64,000 nt of DNA from Chitinophagaceae bacterium (GTDB lineage Bacteria; Bacteroidota; Bacteroidia; Chitinophagales; Chitinophagaceae), in the NCBI GenBank assembly GCA_025360525.1, contig JANYCA010000055.1, forward strand, positions 1 through 64,000, in the 5' to 3' direction. The position numbers were made by a program, and so were the translations under genes. The notes under the pieces were generated by a model. That model saw nothing but the letters and a program-made list of their open reading frames with translations. It was not told the DNA's origin and made no database searches. Below are positions 25,388 to 34,439 of this stretch, one piece after another. The stretch's first letter is position 1; every line of letters begins with the position of its first letter.

Positions 25388-27247
25388 CTACTTATTTAAT
25401 TCCAATACTACCGTTTTGTAACTACCAAGTGTAAAATCACCGGTTGCAGATTTTTCTTTTGTAACTACATTGGTATATTGCGTAAACCCTTTTGTTCTTT
25501 CTTCATAGTCGCCAAAGGAAATTACTTTATCCGTTTTGGCTGTGTTCATCACCACCATTACAGTTTGTTTGGCATCGAACCTGAAATAGACATACACGCC
25601 ATCCTGTGGAACATACTGCATCATTTTACCCGTAGTTAATGCAGACGATTTTTTTCTGTAATTAGCCAAAGCAGATACATGATTCCAGATGTCGTTATCA
25701 GTTGCTGTTCTTCCAGAGGCGTCAAATTTATTCACTTTATCTCCCTCCCATCCACCTGGAAAGTCGAGCCGAACATACCCATCGCTAGGGCTCGTAATGC
25801 CAGGGGTGGCTAATTCCGATGCATAATATAATTGCGGAATTCCCCTGCAGGTAAATAGCCAACTCAGTGATGATTTATACTTGTCCACGTCTTCATTTAC
25901 AACAGAAAAAAACCGGGCAATATCGTGGTTATCTAAAAATAATACATTCCTGGTTGGATCCTTGTATAAATAATCCTGCGCCAAAATGGTATATAATTTA
26001 TTAACTCCGTCGGTCCAACCAAAGTCCTTTGTCATGGCATCTTGTATGCCCCACAATGTTTGAAAATCCGTAGCTCCCGGCAGGTTACTGGCGGAGTGTT
26101 TCAAATTATTTTGTACAAAATAAGCTTGGTTGGGCACGCCATGATACCAGGTTTCTCCGAATATAGTTATTGAGGGATATTCACGGGTAAGTGCATTGTT
26201 ACAACGATTCATAAATCCTAAATCGTTGTATGCGTACGTGTCAACCCGCCATCCATCAATACCAAATTCTTCCACCGTCCAAAGTGCATGTTGAATTAAA
26301 TAATTGGCAACATAAGGATTGGTTTGATTCAGGTCCGGCATTTGCGATGTTTGCCATCCATCTACCAGTTTCTTTTTGTCGATGGCACTTGCGTATGGGT
26401 CGAAGGCTACCTGGTCTTTGTAGGTTGTTTTAGTGAAAGTTGGCCAGGTATTAAGCCAATCTTTTGTTGGCATATCCAATACAGTAATATGGCTTTCATC
26501 CACATGATTGTACACTGCATCCTGTATAATTTTTAAACCATTATTATGTGATGCGTCTATCAAACTCTGATAGGCTTTTTCTCCGCCCAGCCTTCTGTCT
26601 ATTTTATAATGATCTGTAAAAGCATACCCGTGTTCGGTTCTTTCAAAACGATCATTTTCTAAAACAGGATTAAGCCAAATGGTAGTAACTCCCAGGTTTT
26701 GGATGTAATCGAGGTGGTTTTGAATTCCTTTTAAATCGCCTCCGTGGCGGTTGAAAACAGTATCTCTTCTTAAAGATTGATCCCTCATTCCTGGAATACG
26801 ATCGTTAGATGGATCGCCATTGCTAAAACGATCAGGCAAAACGAGATAAATAAAATCCCTTGAAGTAACACCTTGTGCAAAATTTATTCCTTTGCCTTTT
26901 CTTCTTTCTTTTATTTGAAACGGAATTTTAAAAATGTTGTTTTTGCCTTGAGAGCTTACATCGATAAAAGCAAGTCCAGCCTTGGTGTTTGGAGCAATTA
27001 GTATATCTACAAAAAGATAATGTTTATTCTCAACTTTGTTTATTTTTTCTACTTTAATACCGGGGTAATTGATGCTCAAAGTAAAATTATCGGTGAATGA
27101 AAAACCACTATCAGCATGCAACATCAGCTGCACTTTGTTCCACTTCATACCCGCCCACCAATGAGTGGGGTAGCATTTTGCTGTGCTTTGTGCATTTACA
27201 GTTAAAGCTAAAAATACTGAACTAAATAGAAGAAAAAAAACTCTCAT
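25388..27247 (-). CDS. susA: Neopullulanase / cyclomaltodextrinase, SusA-like GH13
   Basis: The 619-residue secreted glycoside hydrolase has a signal peptide ending NAQS, an N-terminal cyclomaltodextrinase beta domain (about 25-120), the GH13 barrel and a C-terminal beta domain. Catalytic residues are visible: Asp nucleophile in GWRVDTYAY, Glu in FGETWYHG and Asp in LFLDNHD. The length equals Bacteroides SusA. It cuts alpha-1,4 and pullulan-type linkages in imported or outer-membrane-passed maltodextrins in the periplasm. It overlaps the MFS gene by one base (TAATG), so the two are translationally coupled. Confidence 0.9.
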   Translation of the reverse strand: MRVFFLLFSSVFLALTVNAQSTAKCYPTHWWAGMKWNKVQLMLHADSGFSFTDNFTLSINYPGIKVEKINKVENKHYLFVDILIAPNTKAGLAFIDVSSQGKNNIFKIPFQIKERRKGKGINFAQGVTSRDFIYLVLPDRFSNGDPSNDRIPGMRDQSLRRDTVFNRHGGDLKGIQNHLDYIQNLGVTTIWLNPVLENDRFERTEHGYAFTDHYKIDRRLGGEKAYQSLIDASHNNGLKIIQDAVYNHVDESHITVLDMPTKDWLNTWPTFTKTTYKDQVAFDPYASAIDKKKLVDGWQTSQMPDLNQTNPYVANYLIQHALWTVEEFGIDGWRVDTYAYNDLGFMNRCNNALTREYPSITIFGETWYHGVPNQAYFVQNNLKHSASNLPGATDFQTLWGIQDAMTKDFGWTDGVNKLYTILAQDYLYKDPTRNVLFLDNHDIARFFSVVNEDVDKYKSSLSWLFTCRGIPQLYYASELATPGITSPSDGYVRLDFPGGWEGDKVNKFDASGRTATDNDIWNHVSALANYRKKSSALTTGKMMQYVPQDGVYVYFRFDAKQTVMVVMNTAKTDKVISFGDYEERTKGFTQYTNVVTKEKSATGDFTLGSYKTVVLELNK

Positions 27248-28659
27248 TATTTACCAAGATTTAAGATTTGTTGTTGTTTTAATTTTACAGCCCCTTCATC
27301 ATACACGAATAAAACGCTTACTGCGCCGCATATAAGAAAGAAACCTGCCAGTACGATGGCGTATATGGTTTGACCGCCATAAATATGTTTAACAATTGCT
27401 CCCCCAAAGAGGCCATTTATAATTTGAGGTAACGTAATAAAGAAATTAAAAATACCCATATAAATTCCCAATTTGCCTGCAGGTATGCATCCGGAAAGTA
27501 TTACGTACGGCATTGCTAAAATACTAGCCCAGGCAAGTCCAATCCCTATCATACAATATTTAAGCATTGCAGGGTCTTTAATAAAATAAATTGAAATTAA
27601 ACCCACACCGCCTGCAAACAGGGAAAGCGCATGAGTCATTTTACGGCCAACTTTCCTGGCAATAAATGGCAACAGCAAGGCATACAACATAGCAATAAAA
27701 TTGTACCAGGCAAAGGCAGTACCAACCTTGTTGCCGGCCTCATTGAACTCCACAGACTTTGCGTAGTCGCCGGTTAATCCATAAATATGCGTGGCCACCG
27801 CATCTGTAGTAAATACCCACATTGTAAACAAAGCAAACCAGCTGAAAAACTGCACCAGCCCCAATTGCTTCATAGTACGAGGCATATTTTTAAAGTCGGC
27901 AAATATTTCTGAAAGGCCGGATTTGTGCTTTGTTTTATCTTCCGGAACACTCCCATGATATTTTTCGTATTCTGCAGGCGGATATTCTTTACTGAAAAAT
28001 ATAGTAACCAAAATAGCCGACACAAAAACAGCAGCCCCTATATAAAATGCAATTTTTATATTGGGTGCAATACCATCTGCATCAGCCACCATGCTTACGC
28101 CGGACTTTGCTAATATATCGGGCAAAGCAGAACCAACCACCGCTCCTAAACCAATTAAAAAAGTTTGGATGCTAAAGCCCAGGGTACTTTGAGACTGGGG
28201 TAAGTTATCTGCAACCAAAGCTCTAAACGGTTCCATCGCAACATTAAAGGAAGCATCCATTACCATTACCATACCAGCACCAATCCAGAGCGCAGGTATT
28301 ATACCAGCAAGGGAACCGGAGTTGGGTAAAAAGATTAAAGCTGTGGACGACAATAGGGCACCGACTAAAAAATAAGGCTTTCTTCGTCCAATACGATTCC
28401 ATGTTTTATCTGAATAGTGGCCGATAATGGGCTGAACAATCATACCTACCAGCGGCGCAACGATCCAAAACATGGGGAGCTGATCTACATCTGCACCAAA
28501 CGAACGTAGGATTCTGCTGGTATTTCCATTTTGCAAAGCAAAACCAAACTGGATACCCAAAAAGCCAAAACTCATCGTAAAAATCTGGAGAAGAGATAAT
28601 TTTGGTGTAGGTAGTAGCCCTTTAGAATCATTGGGTGATAGAACATTTCCAGCAGACAT
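27247..28659 (-). CDS. SLC45-type MFS sugar transporter
   Basis: The 470-residue protein has about 12 membrane segments and resembles the SLC45/sucrose-maltose transporter group. Typical markers are FGFLGIQFGFALQNGNTSRIL near the N-terminus and GHYSDKTWNRIGRRKPY in loop 2-3. Its place between glgC and the neopullulanase gene, with a one-base overlap with the latter, suggests uptake of maltose or maltodextrin products across the inner membrane. Substrate is inferred from context. Confidence 0.88.
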   Translation of the reverse strand: MSAGNVLSPNDSKGLLPTPKLSLLQIFTMSFGFLGIQFGFALQNGNTSRILRSFGADVDQLPMFWIVAPLVGMIVQPIIGHYSDKTWNRIGRRKPYFLVGALLSSTALIFLPNSGSLAGIIPALWIGAGMVMVMDASFNVAMEPFRALVADNLPQSQSTLGFSIQTFLIGLGAVVGSALPDILAKSGVSMVADADGIAPNIKIAFYIGAAVFVSAILVTIFFSKEYPPAEYEKYHGSVPEDKTKHKSGLSEIFADFKNMPRTMKQLGLVQFFSWFALFTMWVFTTDAVATHIYGLTGDYAKSVEFNEAGNKVGTAFAWYNFIAMLYALLLPFIARKVGRKMTHALSLFAGGVGLISIYFIKDPAMLKYCMIGIGLAWASILAMPYVILSGCIPAGKLGIYMGIFNFFITLPQIINGLFGGAIVKHIYGGQTIYAIVLAGFFLICGAVSVLFVYDEGAVKLKQQQILNLGK

Positions 28660-28757
28660 ATCAATTGTTTTGAAGTAAATGAAAATACTGTGTACTATTT
28701 ACACTGTTAAAAATAAAACGTAAAAAACATCCTGTGCAGGATGTTTTAACAACTTAT

Positions 28758-30035
28758 TTAAATTACAAATCCATCTGGGAGAATAGCCCCTTTTTTTAAT
28801 ACGACAATACCATCCTTAACAGCATACAAAGCATGGTCAGTATTTGAAAGGTGTTCACCGCCATTAATTCGAACATCATTCCCGATACGGCAGTTTTTAT
28901 CTACAATAGCATTTTTAAAATAACACCTGTCTCCGATGCCGATTTTAGGGATACCTTTTAGAATATTATTTTCAATTTCTTGCAGGGTTTCATAAAAATC
29001 GTTACCCATTATATAGGAGCTAACAATGGTTGTGCCGTGACCTATACGACTGCGAACCCCAATCACGCTATTCTCAATTCTGCTGGCAGAAATAATTGAA
29101 CCTTCGGCAATGATGGTTTTTTCCAACGTTGTTCCGCTGATTTTTGCAGGTGGTAACATTCTTGCCCTGCTAAAAACAACCTTTTGGTTATCAAATAAAT
29201 TAAACGGAGGTAATTCTTCTGTTAAAGCAAGATTGGCTTCAAAGAAGGAATAGATGTTTCCAATATCGGTCCAATAGCCATCATATTGATAACTGATTAC
29301 TTTATATTTTTCTATTGAAGACGGAATGATTTCTTTTCCGAAATCTGTAGCATCTTTCTTCTCATCTTCCAGCAAATCAAACAATAATTTACGGTTGAAA
29401 ATATAAATACCCATCGAGGCAAGGTAAATTCTACCGTGCGCTTTCATTTCATCACCTGTATCACTGACCCATTCGCCTATAATTGACTTATCGGGTTTTT
29501 CAATAAAAGAAGTAATAATGTTTTCTTCATTTGCTTTTAGAATACCAAACTCAGGTGCTTCCCTATCGCCAACAGGTATTGTTGCAATAGAAATATCTGC
29601 ACCTTTTGCTTTGTGGGTATCAATCATTGTCTCAAAATCCATTTGGTAAAGTTGGTCGCCGCTTAAAATCAATACATAATCAAAATCGTGGTTGATAATA
29701 TGCCTGAGCGATTGACGAACCGCATCTGCAGTGCCCTGAAACCATTGAGGATTATCGGGTGTTTGTTCTGCCGCCACAATATCTACAAACCCTTTGCTGA
29801 AAAGACTAAATTGGTAGGTGTTTTTAATGTGTTTATTGAGCGATGCAGAGTTAAATTGGGTAAGCACCAAAATTCTATTTATACTCGAATTAATACAATT
29901 AGAGATGGGGATATCCACTAAACGATATTTGCCTGCAATTGGCACGGCCGGCTTACTACGACTGGCTGTTAATGGGTACAACCTACTGCCTGCGCCCCCA
30001 CCTAGCACCATTGCGATTACTGATTTGCTGTCCAT
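28758..30035 (-). CDS. glgC: Glucose-1-phosphate adenylyltransferase
   Basis: The 425-residue enzyme makes ADP-glucose for glycogen synthesis. The nucleotidyltransferase domain opens with GGGAGSRLYPLT and KPAVPIAGKYRLVDIPISN, with metal-binding Asp in LILSGDQLYQMD. The C-terminal half is a left-handed beta-helix (from about 300). It lies 71 bases after glgA on the same strand. GlgC is normally the allosterically controlled step. Length is typical. Confidence 0.96.
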   Translation of the reverse strand: MDSKSVIAMVLGGGAGSRLYPLTASRSKPAVPIAGKYRLVDIPISNCINSSINRILVLTQFNSASLNKHIKNTYQFSLFSKGFVDIVAAEQTPDNPQWFQGTADAVRQSLRHIINHDFDYVLILSGDQLYQMDFETMIDTHKAKGADISIATIPVGDREAPEFGILKANEENIITSFIEKPDKSIIGEWVSDTGDEMKAHGRIYLASMGIYIFNRKLLFDLLEDEKKDATDFGKEIIPSSIEKYKVISYQYDGYWTDIGNIYSFFEANLALTEELPPFNLFDNQKVVFSRARMLPPAKISGTTLEKTIIAEGSIISASRIENSVIGVRSRIGHGTTIVSSYIMGNDFYETLQEIENNILKGIPKIGIGDRCYFKNAIVDKNCRIGNDVRINGGEHLSNTDHALYAVKDGIVVLKKGAILPDGFVI

Positions 30036-30106
30036 AAATTTAATTTGAGGTATATATTTTAGTTGGTAATTGTTGGCAAGTATTAATCCAAATGTAAGTT
30101 ATAAAG

Positions 30107-31522
30107 TTATTGTAAACTACTATAGAGATTAATATATTGTTGAGCACTATTTCCCCAACTGTTATCGAGGTTCATAATTTTTGTACGGATGGCTTTCATT
30201 CGTTTAGGTTGCGCATAAAGTTCCAGAGCCCGATTAATACTATAAGTAATATCCCAAACTTTTGCATCATTGAAGATGATGCCGTAGCCACCATGTTCAC
30301 CAATGTCTGTTACAGTATCTCTTAAGCCGCCCGTATTGCGAACAATGGGGATAGTTCCATAACGCATAGCATACATCTGGTTGAGTCCGCAGGGCTCTAC
30401 CCTACTTGGCATCAACAAAAAATCTGCCGCTGCATACATTTGATGACTAAGCTTTTCGTTGTAGCCAATTTTAGAATTATAATAGCCTGCAAGCGGCATA
30501 TTCATGTTCGCCAGTTCCCATTCAACATGTGGGTCGCCACTCCCCAAAATTAAAAAACTCATTTTACCTTCCAGGTGATAGACAGCATCATAAATGGCTT
30601 GGGGCAAAAGATCTGCTGCTTTTTCATGCACCAGTCTTCCAATGAAAACAAACAGTGGTCTTTCTACCTCTAAATTAAAAGCTTCGCACAATAATTTTTT
30701 ATTGGCTAGCTTTCCTAAAGCTGCATTTTTTGTGTTGAAGGTATCATCTATATAAGTGTCAGTATCCGGATTCCAAACAATATCATCTATTCCATTTAAT
30801 ATCCCTGTGCATTTACCCCTTTCGTATTCAAACAAATTTTCAAGTCCATTTGCATTGCTTCTCATTTCATCGAGATAACTATAACTAACTGTTGTAACCC
30901 TGGTGGCACATTTTACCGCACTTGCCAACGGATTTATTCTATCCTGCCAGTCCAGCTTACCCCATTCCAACATATCCCATGCAGGAAAGTAATTAGCTTT
31001 ATCCCAATCCATCCATCCCTGGTATTGTGCATTATGAATGGTAAGCACAGTGGGTATGTGTGATAAATGCCGGTAAGCATAGCATTGCTGCATCATAAAA
31101 GGAATAAGTCCTGTGTGGTGATCATGCACATGGACAATATCCGGTTTATCCTGCCATCTTGCTACCCAATCAACAACTGCTATTTGAAAAGCCGTGAATC
31201 GTTCGCTGTCATCGTCGTATCCATATACTTCTTCTCTGTCAAGCAAGCCGTTTATATCTACGAGGTATAATTCAAAACCAAGTTTATTGGTTTGTTCTTT
31301 TATAATAGTGTAGTTAAACCAATAAGGCCCCATGCTAAAATCGCCCTTGTGCACAACATCAAAATCGTTTTGATATAAAAATTTAGTACGGTACATGGGC
31401 ATAACCAATTTTGCAATATGGCCGATTTTGTTCTGGTATTTTGGTAACGCACCAGCTACATCGCCCAACCCGCCTGCTTTTGCCACGGGGTAGCACTCAG
31501 CAGTAACATGTAAAATTTCCAT
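30107..31522 (-). CDS. glgA: Glycogen synthase (GT5)
   Basis: The 471-residue ADP-glucose:glycogen glucosyltransferase has the KAGGLGDVAGALP motif near residue 15 and EPCGLNQMYAMRYG plus NTGGLRDTV in the C-terminal Rossmann domain. Length is typical. It heads the leftward operon glgA-glgC-MFS-neopullulanase. The 228-base divergent space to the sugar MFS gene at 31751 probably holds both promoters. Confidence 0.96.
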   Translation of the reverse strand: MEILHVTAECYPVAKAGGLGDVAGALPKYQNKIGHIAKLVMPMYRTKFLYQNDFDVVHKGDFSMGPYWFNYTIIKEQTNKLGFELYLVDINGLLDREEVYGYDDDSERFTAFQIAVVDWVARWQDKPDIVHVHDHHTGLIPFMMQQCYAYRHLSHIPTVLTIHNAQYQGWMDWDKANYFPAWDMLEWGKLDWQDRINPLASAVKCATRVTTVSYSYLDEMRSNANGLENLFEYERGKCTGILNGIDDIVWNPDTDTYIDDTFNTKNAALGKLANKKLLCEAFNLEVERPLFVFIGRLVHEKAADLLPQAIYDAVYHLEGKMSFLILGSGDPHVEWELANMNMPLAGYYNSKIGYNEKLSHQMYAAADFLLMPSRVEPCGLNQMYAMRYGTIPIVRNTGGLRDTVTDIGEHGGYGIIFNDAKVWDITYSINRALELYAQPKRMKAIRTKIMNLDNSWGNSAQQYINLYSSLQ

Positions 31523-31750
31523 TTAGAAAGCAATTATTTTATAAAAAATGAATGTAGTAAATATTTATTTGATTGATAACATTTTCAAAAAAGAATTTAA
31601 GACTTTTTACTTAAATACTAAAGTGCCGATTTTTTATTTTTAGTAATGTAATTGAATGCATATAATTGATTGAATGAAAAAATCAATATTTTTATGATTG
31701 CGCATTTTACTTTACTTTCAGCCTTCTTAAAACATTAAACAATTTGCTGT

Positions 31751-33184
31751 ATGAACAAATCAACTCAAGCTCCTATTAAAACCCAATGGTCTCAATTTGG
31801 AACGCTTATTACCGTGTTTTTCTTTTGGGGCTTTGTGGCTGCAAGTAATGGGATTTTGATCCCGCTATTTAAAGACAAATTAAGTTTATCTCAGACCCAG
31901 GCCCAGCTAATCGACTTTGCTTTTTATGTAGCCTACTTTATTGGTTCTCTTATTTATTTTGCTGTCGGCAAAGCAATTGGTCAGGATCCTTTAAATAAAA
32001 TTGGCTACAAAAGTGGAATTGTTTACGGGCTAATAATCTCAGCAATAGGAACGTTACTTTTTTATCCAGCGGCACAATTCCATTCATACCCTTTATTGCT
32101 TTCGGGTTTATTTATTGTAGGTCTTGGATTTTCTCTGCAACAAACATCTGCTCAACCTTTTGCCATTGCCCTGGGTGACCCAGCTACGGGATCGCAAAGA
32201 TTAAACTTAGGAGGTGGGATAAATAATTTAGGAACCACCATCGGCCCTGTGATTATAAGTTTTGCAATTTTTGGTGCATTATCTGAAGATGCTGCAAAAA
32301 ATGCAACCATTGATTCGGTGAAAGTCCCATACCTGATACTTGGAGCAGTCTTTCTATTGTTTGCGCTCATATTTAAAATGGCAAACATGCCTAATGTTAG
32401 CAACGAGGAAAAAATGGAAAAAGGATTTGCTGCTTTGAAATACCCTCAGTTAGTATTAGGAATGGTTGCAATTTTTGTTTACGTGGGAGTAGAAGTAAGT
32501 ATAGGTAGCAACCTTGGAGAACTTCTCAAGGTTAAATTTGGAATGGACGCATCCAATAACTCTCATTTTATTTCTTTGTTTTGGGCAAGTATGATGATAG
32601 GCAGATGGGCGGGAGCTGTTGCAGCTTTCGATCCTCCCAAAAATTTAAAGACATTGCTTACTATCATAATGCCTTATGTAGCATTTGGCATTTATATTCT
32701 TGTAAATATCTTAAGGGGAAGCGACGTATCTGATTTATATGTTTATGGAATTTGTATCGCAATCATGATTGCAGCTTATTTTTTAAGTCAGGATAAACCT
32801 GTAAAAATGCTAATCATATATGCTAGTTTGGGTTGTGCGGCAATGCTTATCGGATTATTTACTTCAGGATTTGTTTCTTTGTTTGCTTTCATAAGTGGAG
32901 GATTGTTTTGTAGTGTAATGTGGCCCTGTATCTTTTCATTGGCTGTAGCAGGATTAGGAAAACATACCTCACAAGGATCTGCGTTTTTAATTATGATGAT
33001 ACTGGGAGGAGCTATAATACCTTTAATCCAAGGTAAAGTAGCAGATATTATTGGTATTAAAGAATCCTATTGGATAGCATTTATTTGCTTTGTTTACATT
33101 GGTTGGTTTGCATTTAAAGTAAAAGCTGTTCTGCAAAAACAGGGTATTGATTTTGACTCCCAGGTAAGTGGTGGCGGTCACTAA
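31751..33184 (+). CDS. FHS-family sugar/H+ symporter (GluP/FucP-like)
   Basis: The 477-residue MFS protein has about 12 membrane segments and begins with an FFFWGFVAASNGILIPLFK segment, characteristic of the fucose-galactose-glucose symporter family. GLGFSLQQTSAQPFAIAL is the conserved fourth-to-fifth helix region. The ROK kinase gene follows 54 bases later, so glucose is the likely substrate; galactose or fucose are alternatives. Inner membrane. Confidence 0.88.
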   Translation: MNKSTQAPIKTQWSQFGTLITVFFFWGFVAASNGILIPLFKDKLSLSQTQAQLIDFAFYVAYFIGSLIYFAVGKAIGQDPLNKIGYKSGIVYGLIISAIGTLLFYPAAQFHSYPLLLSGLFIVGLGFSLQQTSAQPFAIALGDPATGSQRLNLGGGINNLGTTIGPVIISFAIFGALSEDAAKNATIDSVKVPYLILGAVFLLFALIFKMANMPNVSNEEKMEKGFAALKYPQLVLGMVAIFVYVGVEVSIGSNLGELLKVKFGMDASNNSHFISLFWASMMIGRWAGAVAAFDPPKNLKTLLTIIMPYVAFGIYILVNILRGSDVSDLYVYGICIAIMIAAYFLSQDKPVKMLIIYASLGCAAMLIGLFTSGFVSLFAFISGGLFCSVMWPCIFSLAVAGLGKHTSQGSAFLIMMILGGAIIPLIQGKVADIIGIKESYWIAFICFVYIGWFAFKVKAVLQKQGIDFDSQVSGGGH

Positions 33185-33238
33185 CAGTTGCAGAAGTCCA
33201 GGTTCATGAAATTTCTACAATATTAAATCGAATTTTAA

Positions 33239-34189
33239 ATGAGTACATATTCTTTAGGTATTGATATAGGCGGCACTACAACCAAATTTGGTATTGTTAA
33301 TTCCAAAGGCGAAATTATTGCACAGGACAGAATTCCAACGAACGAACACGAAGTAGTGGAAGATTTTATCGAGGACCTGTACGTTAAGCTGATGCCAATG
33401 ATAGATAAAGTTGGAGGTACTAAAAACTTTATTGGAATAGGTGTTGGGGCACCCAACGGTAATATATATAGTGGCACAATTGAGTATGCGCCAAACTTAA
33501 AATGGAAGGGCATTATACCAATCGCAGATTTAATGGAAAAAAAGTTTGGGTTGCCTACCAAACTTACCAATGATGCCAATGCTGCCGCAGTTGGTGAAAT
33601 GATGTATGGTTGCACCAAAAACATGAAACATTTTATTACCATTACTTTAGGTACTGGCGTAGGTAGCGGAATAGTAATAGACGGTAAAATTGTGGTTGGT
33701 CATGATGGGTTTGCAGGTGAATTGGGGCATACAATTATACGACCCGGAGGAAGGGCGCACAAAAGTACAGGCATGCTTGGCAGTTTAGAGGCATATGCTT
33801 CAGCCACAGGCGTAAGAGAAACGGCTATTGAGTTATTAACACAACATCCCGAGCAGGAAAGCTTATTGAGAAATTATACAATTAATGAACTAACCAGTGA
33901 AGCTGTATTTGATTGTGCCATGCAGGGAGATACTATCGCCAATCATATTTTTGAGTTTACAGGTCAGATATTAGGGGAATCCCTGGCTAATTTTGTGATG
34001 TTTTCTTCTCCTGAGGCAATTGTGCTTTTTGGTGGATTAACAAAGGCCGGTGCATTATTACTTAATCCCACACGCAGGCATATGGAAGCAAACCTGCTTC
34101 CTATATTTCAAAATAAAGTTAAATTATTATTTAGTGAACTTAAAGAAGCAGATGCTGCTATATTAGGTGCCAGTGCTTTAATTTGGTAG
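33239..34189 (+). CDS. ROK-family sugar kinase, probable glucokinase
   Basis: The 316-residue kinase has DIGGTTTKFGIV (ATP phosphate site), TNDANAAAVGE (catalytic Asp) and a GTGVGSGIV loop, as in ROK glucokinases. It has ELGHT with the zinc-ligand His, but the CxCGxxGCxE motif is replaced by KSTGMLGSLE with no cysteines, so the structural zinc site is missing. It follows the glucose transporter gene and precedes the GH31 gene, consistent with phosphorylating glucose released from alpha-glucans. Cytoplasmic. Confidence 0.88.
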   Translation: MSTYSLGIDIGGTTTKFGIVNSKGEIIAQDRIPTNEHEVVEDFIEDLYVKLMPMIDKVGGTKNFIGIGVGAPNGNIYSGTIEYAPNLKWKGIIPIADLMEKKFGLPTKLTNDANAAAVGEMMYGCTKNMKHFITITLGTGVGSGIVIDGKIVVGHDGFAGELGHTIIRPGGRAHKSTGMLGSLEAYASATGVRETAIELLTQHPEQESLLRNYTINELTSEAVFDCAMQGDTIANHIFEFTGQILGESLANFVMFSSPEAIVLFGGLTKAGALLLNPTRRHMEANLLPIFQNKVKLLFSELKEADAAILGASALIW

Positions 34190-34439
34190 TATCATCTATT
34201 GCCCCCAACCCGTTATTGGTCGTTTTATTTACAGTAGCATTAATTATTAAAGCCATTTTTTAAATACCATTAGTACATTGTCTGTAAAAGAATGCATGTT
34301 GTGTTTTTTAATCCAAGTTATTTCTACTATAACCAACAAAAATTTGGGTTGCAAGAAAGTGTTATTAAAAAACTAGTCTTGGTATTTGAATATGAAAATC
34401 AATACCTTTTTTTAGCTAAGATTTTTAAAGTATTCAATT

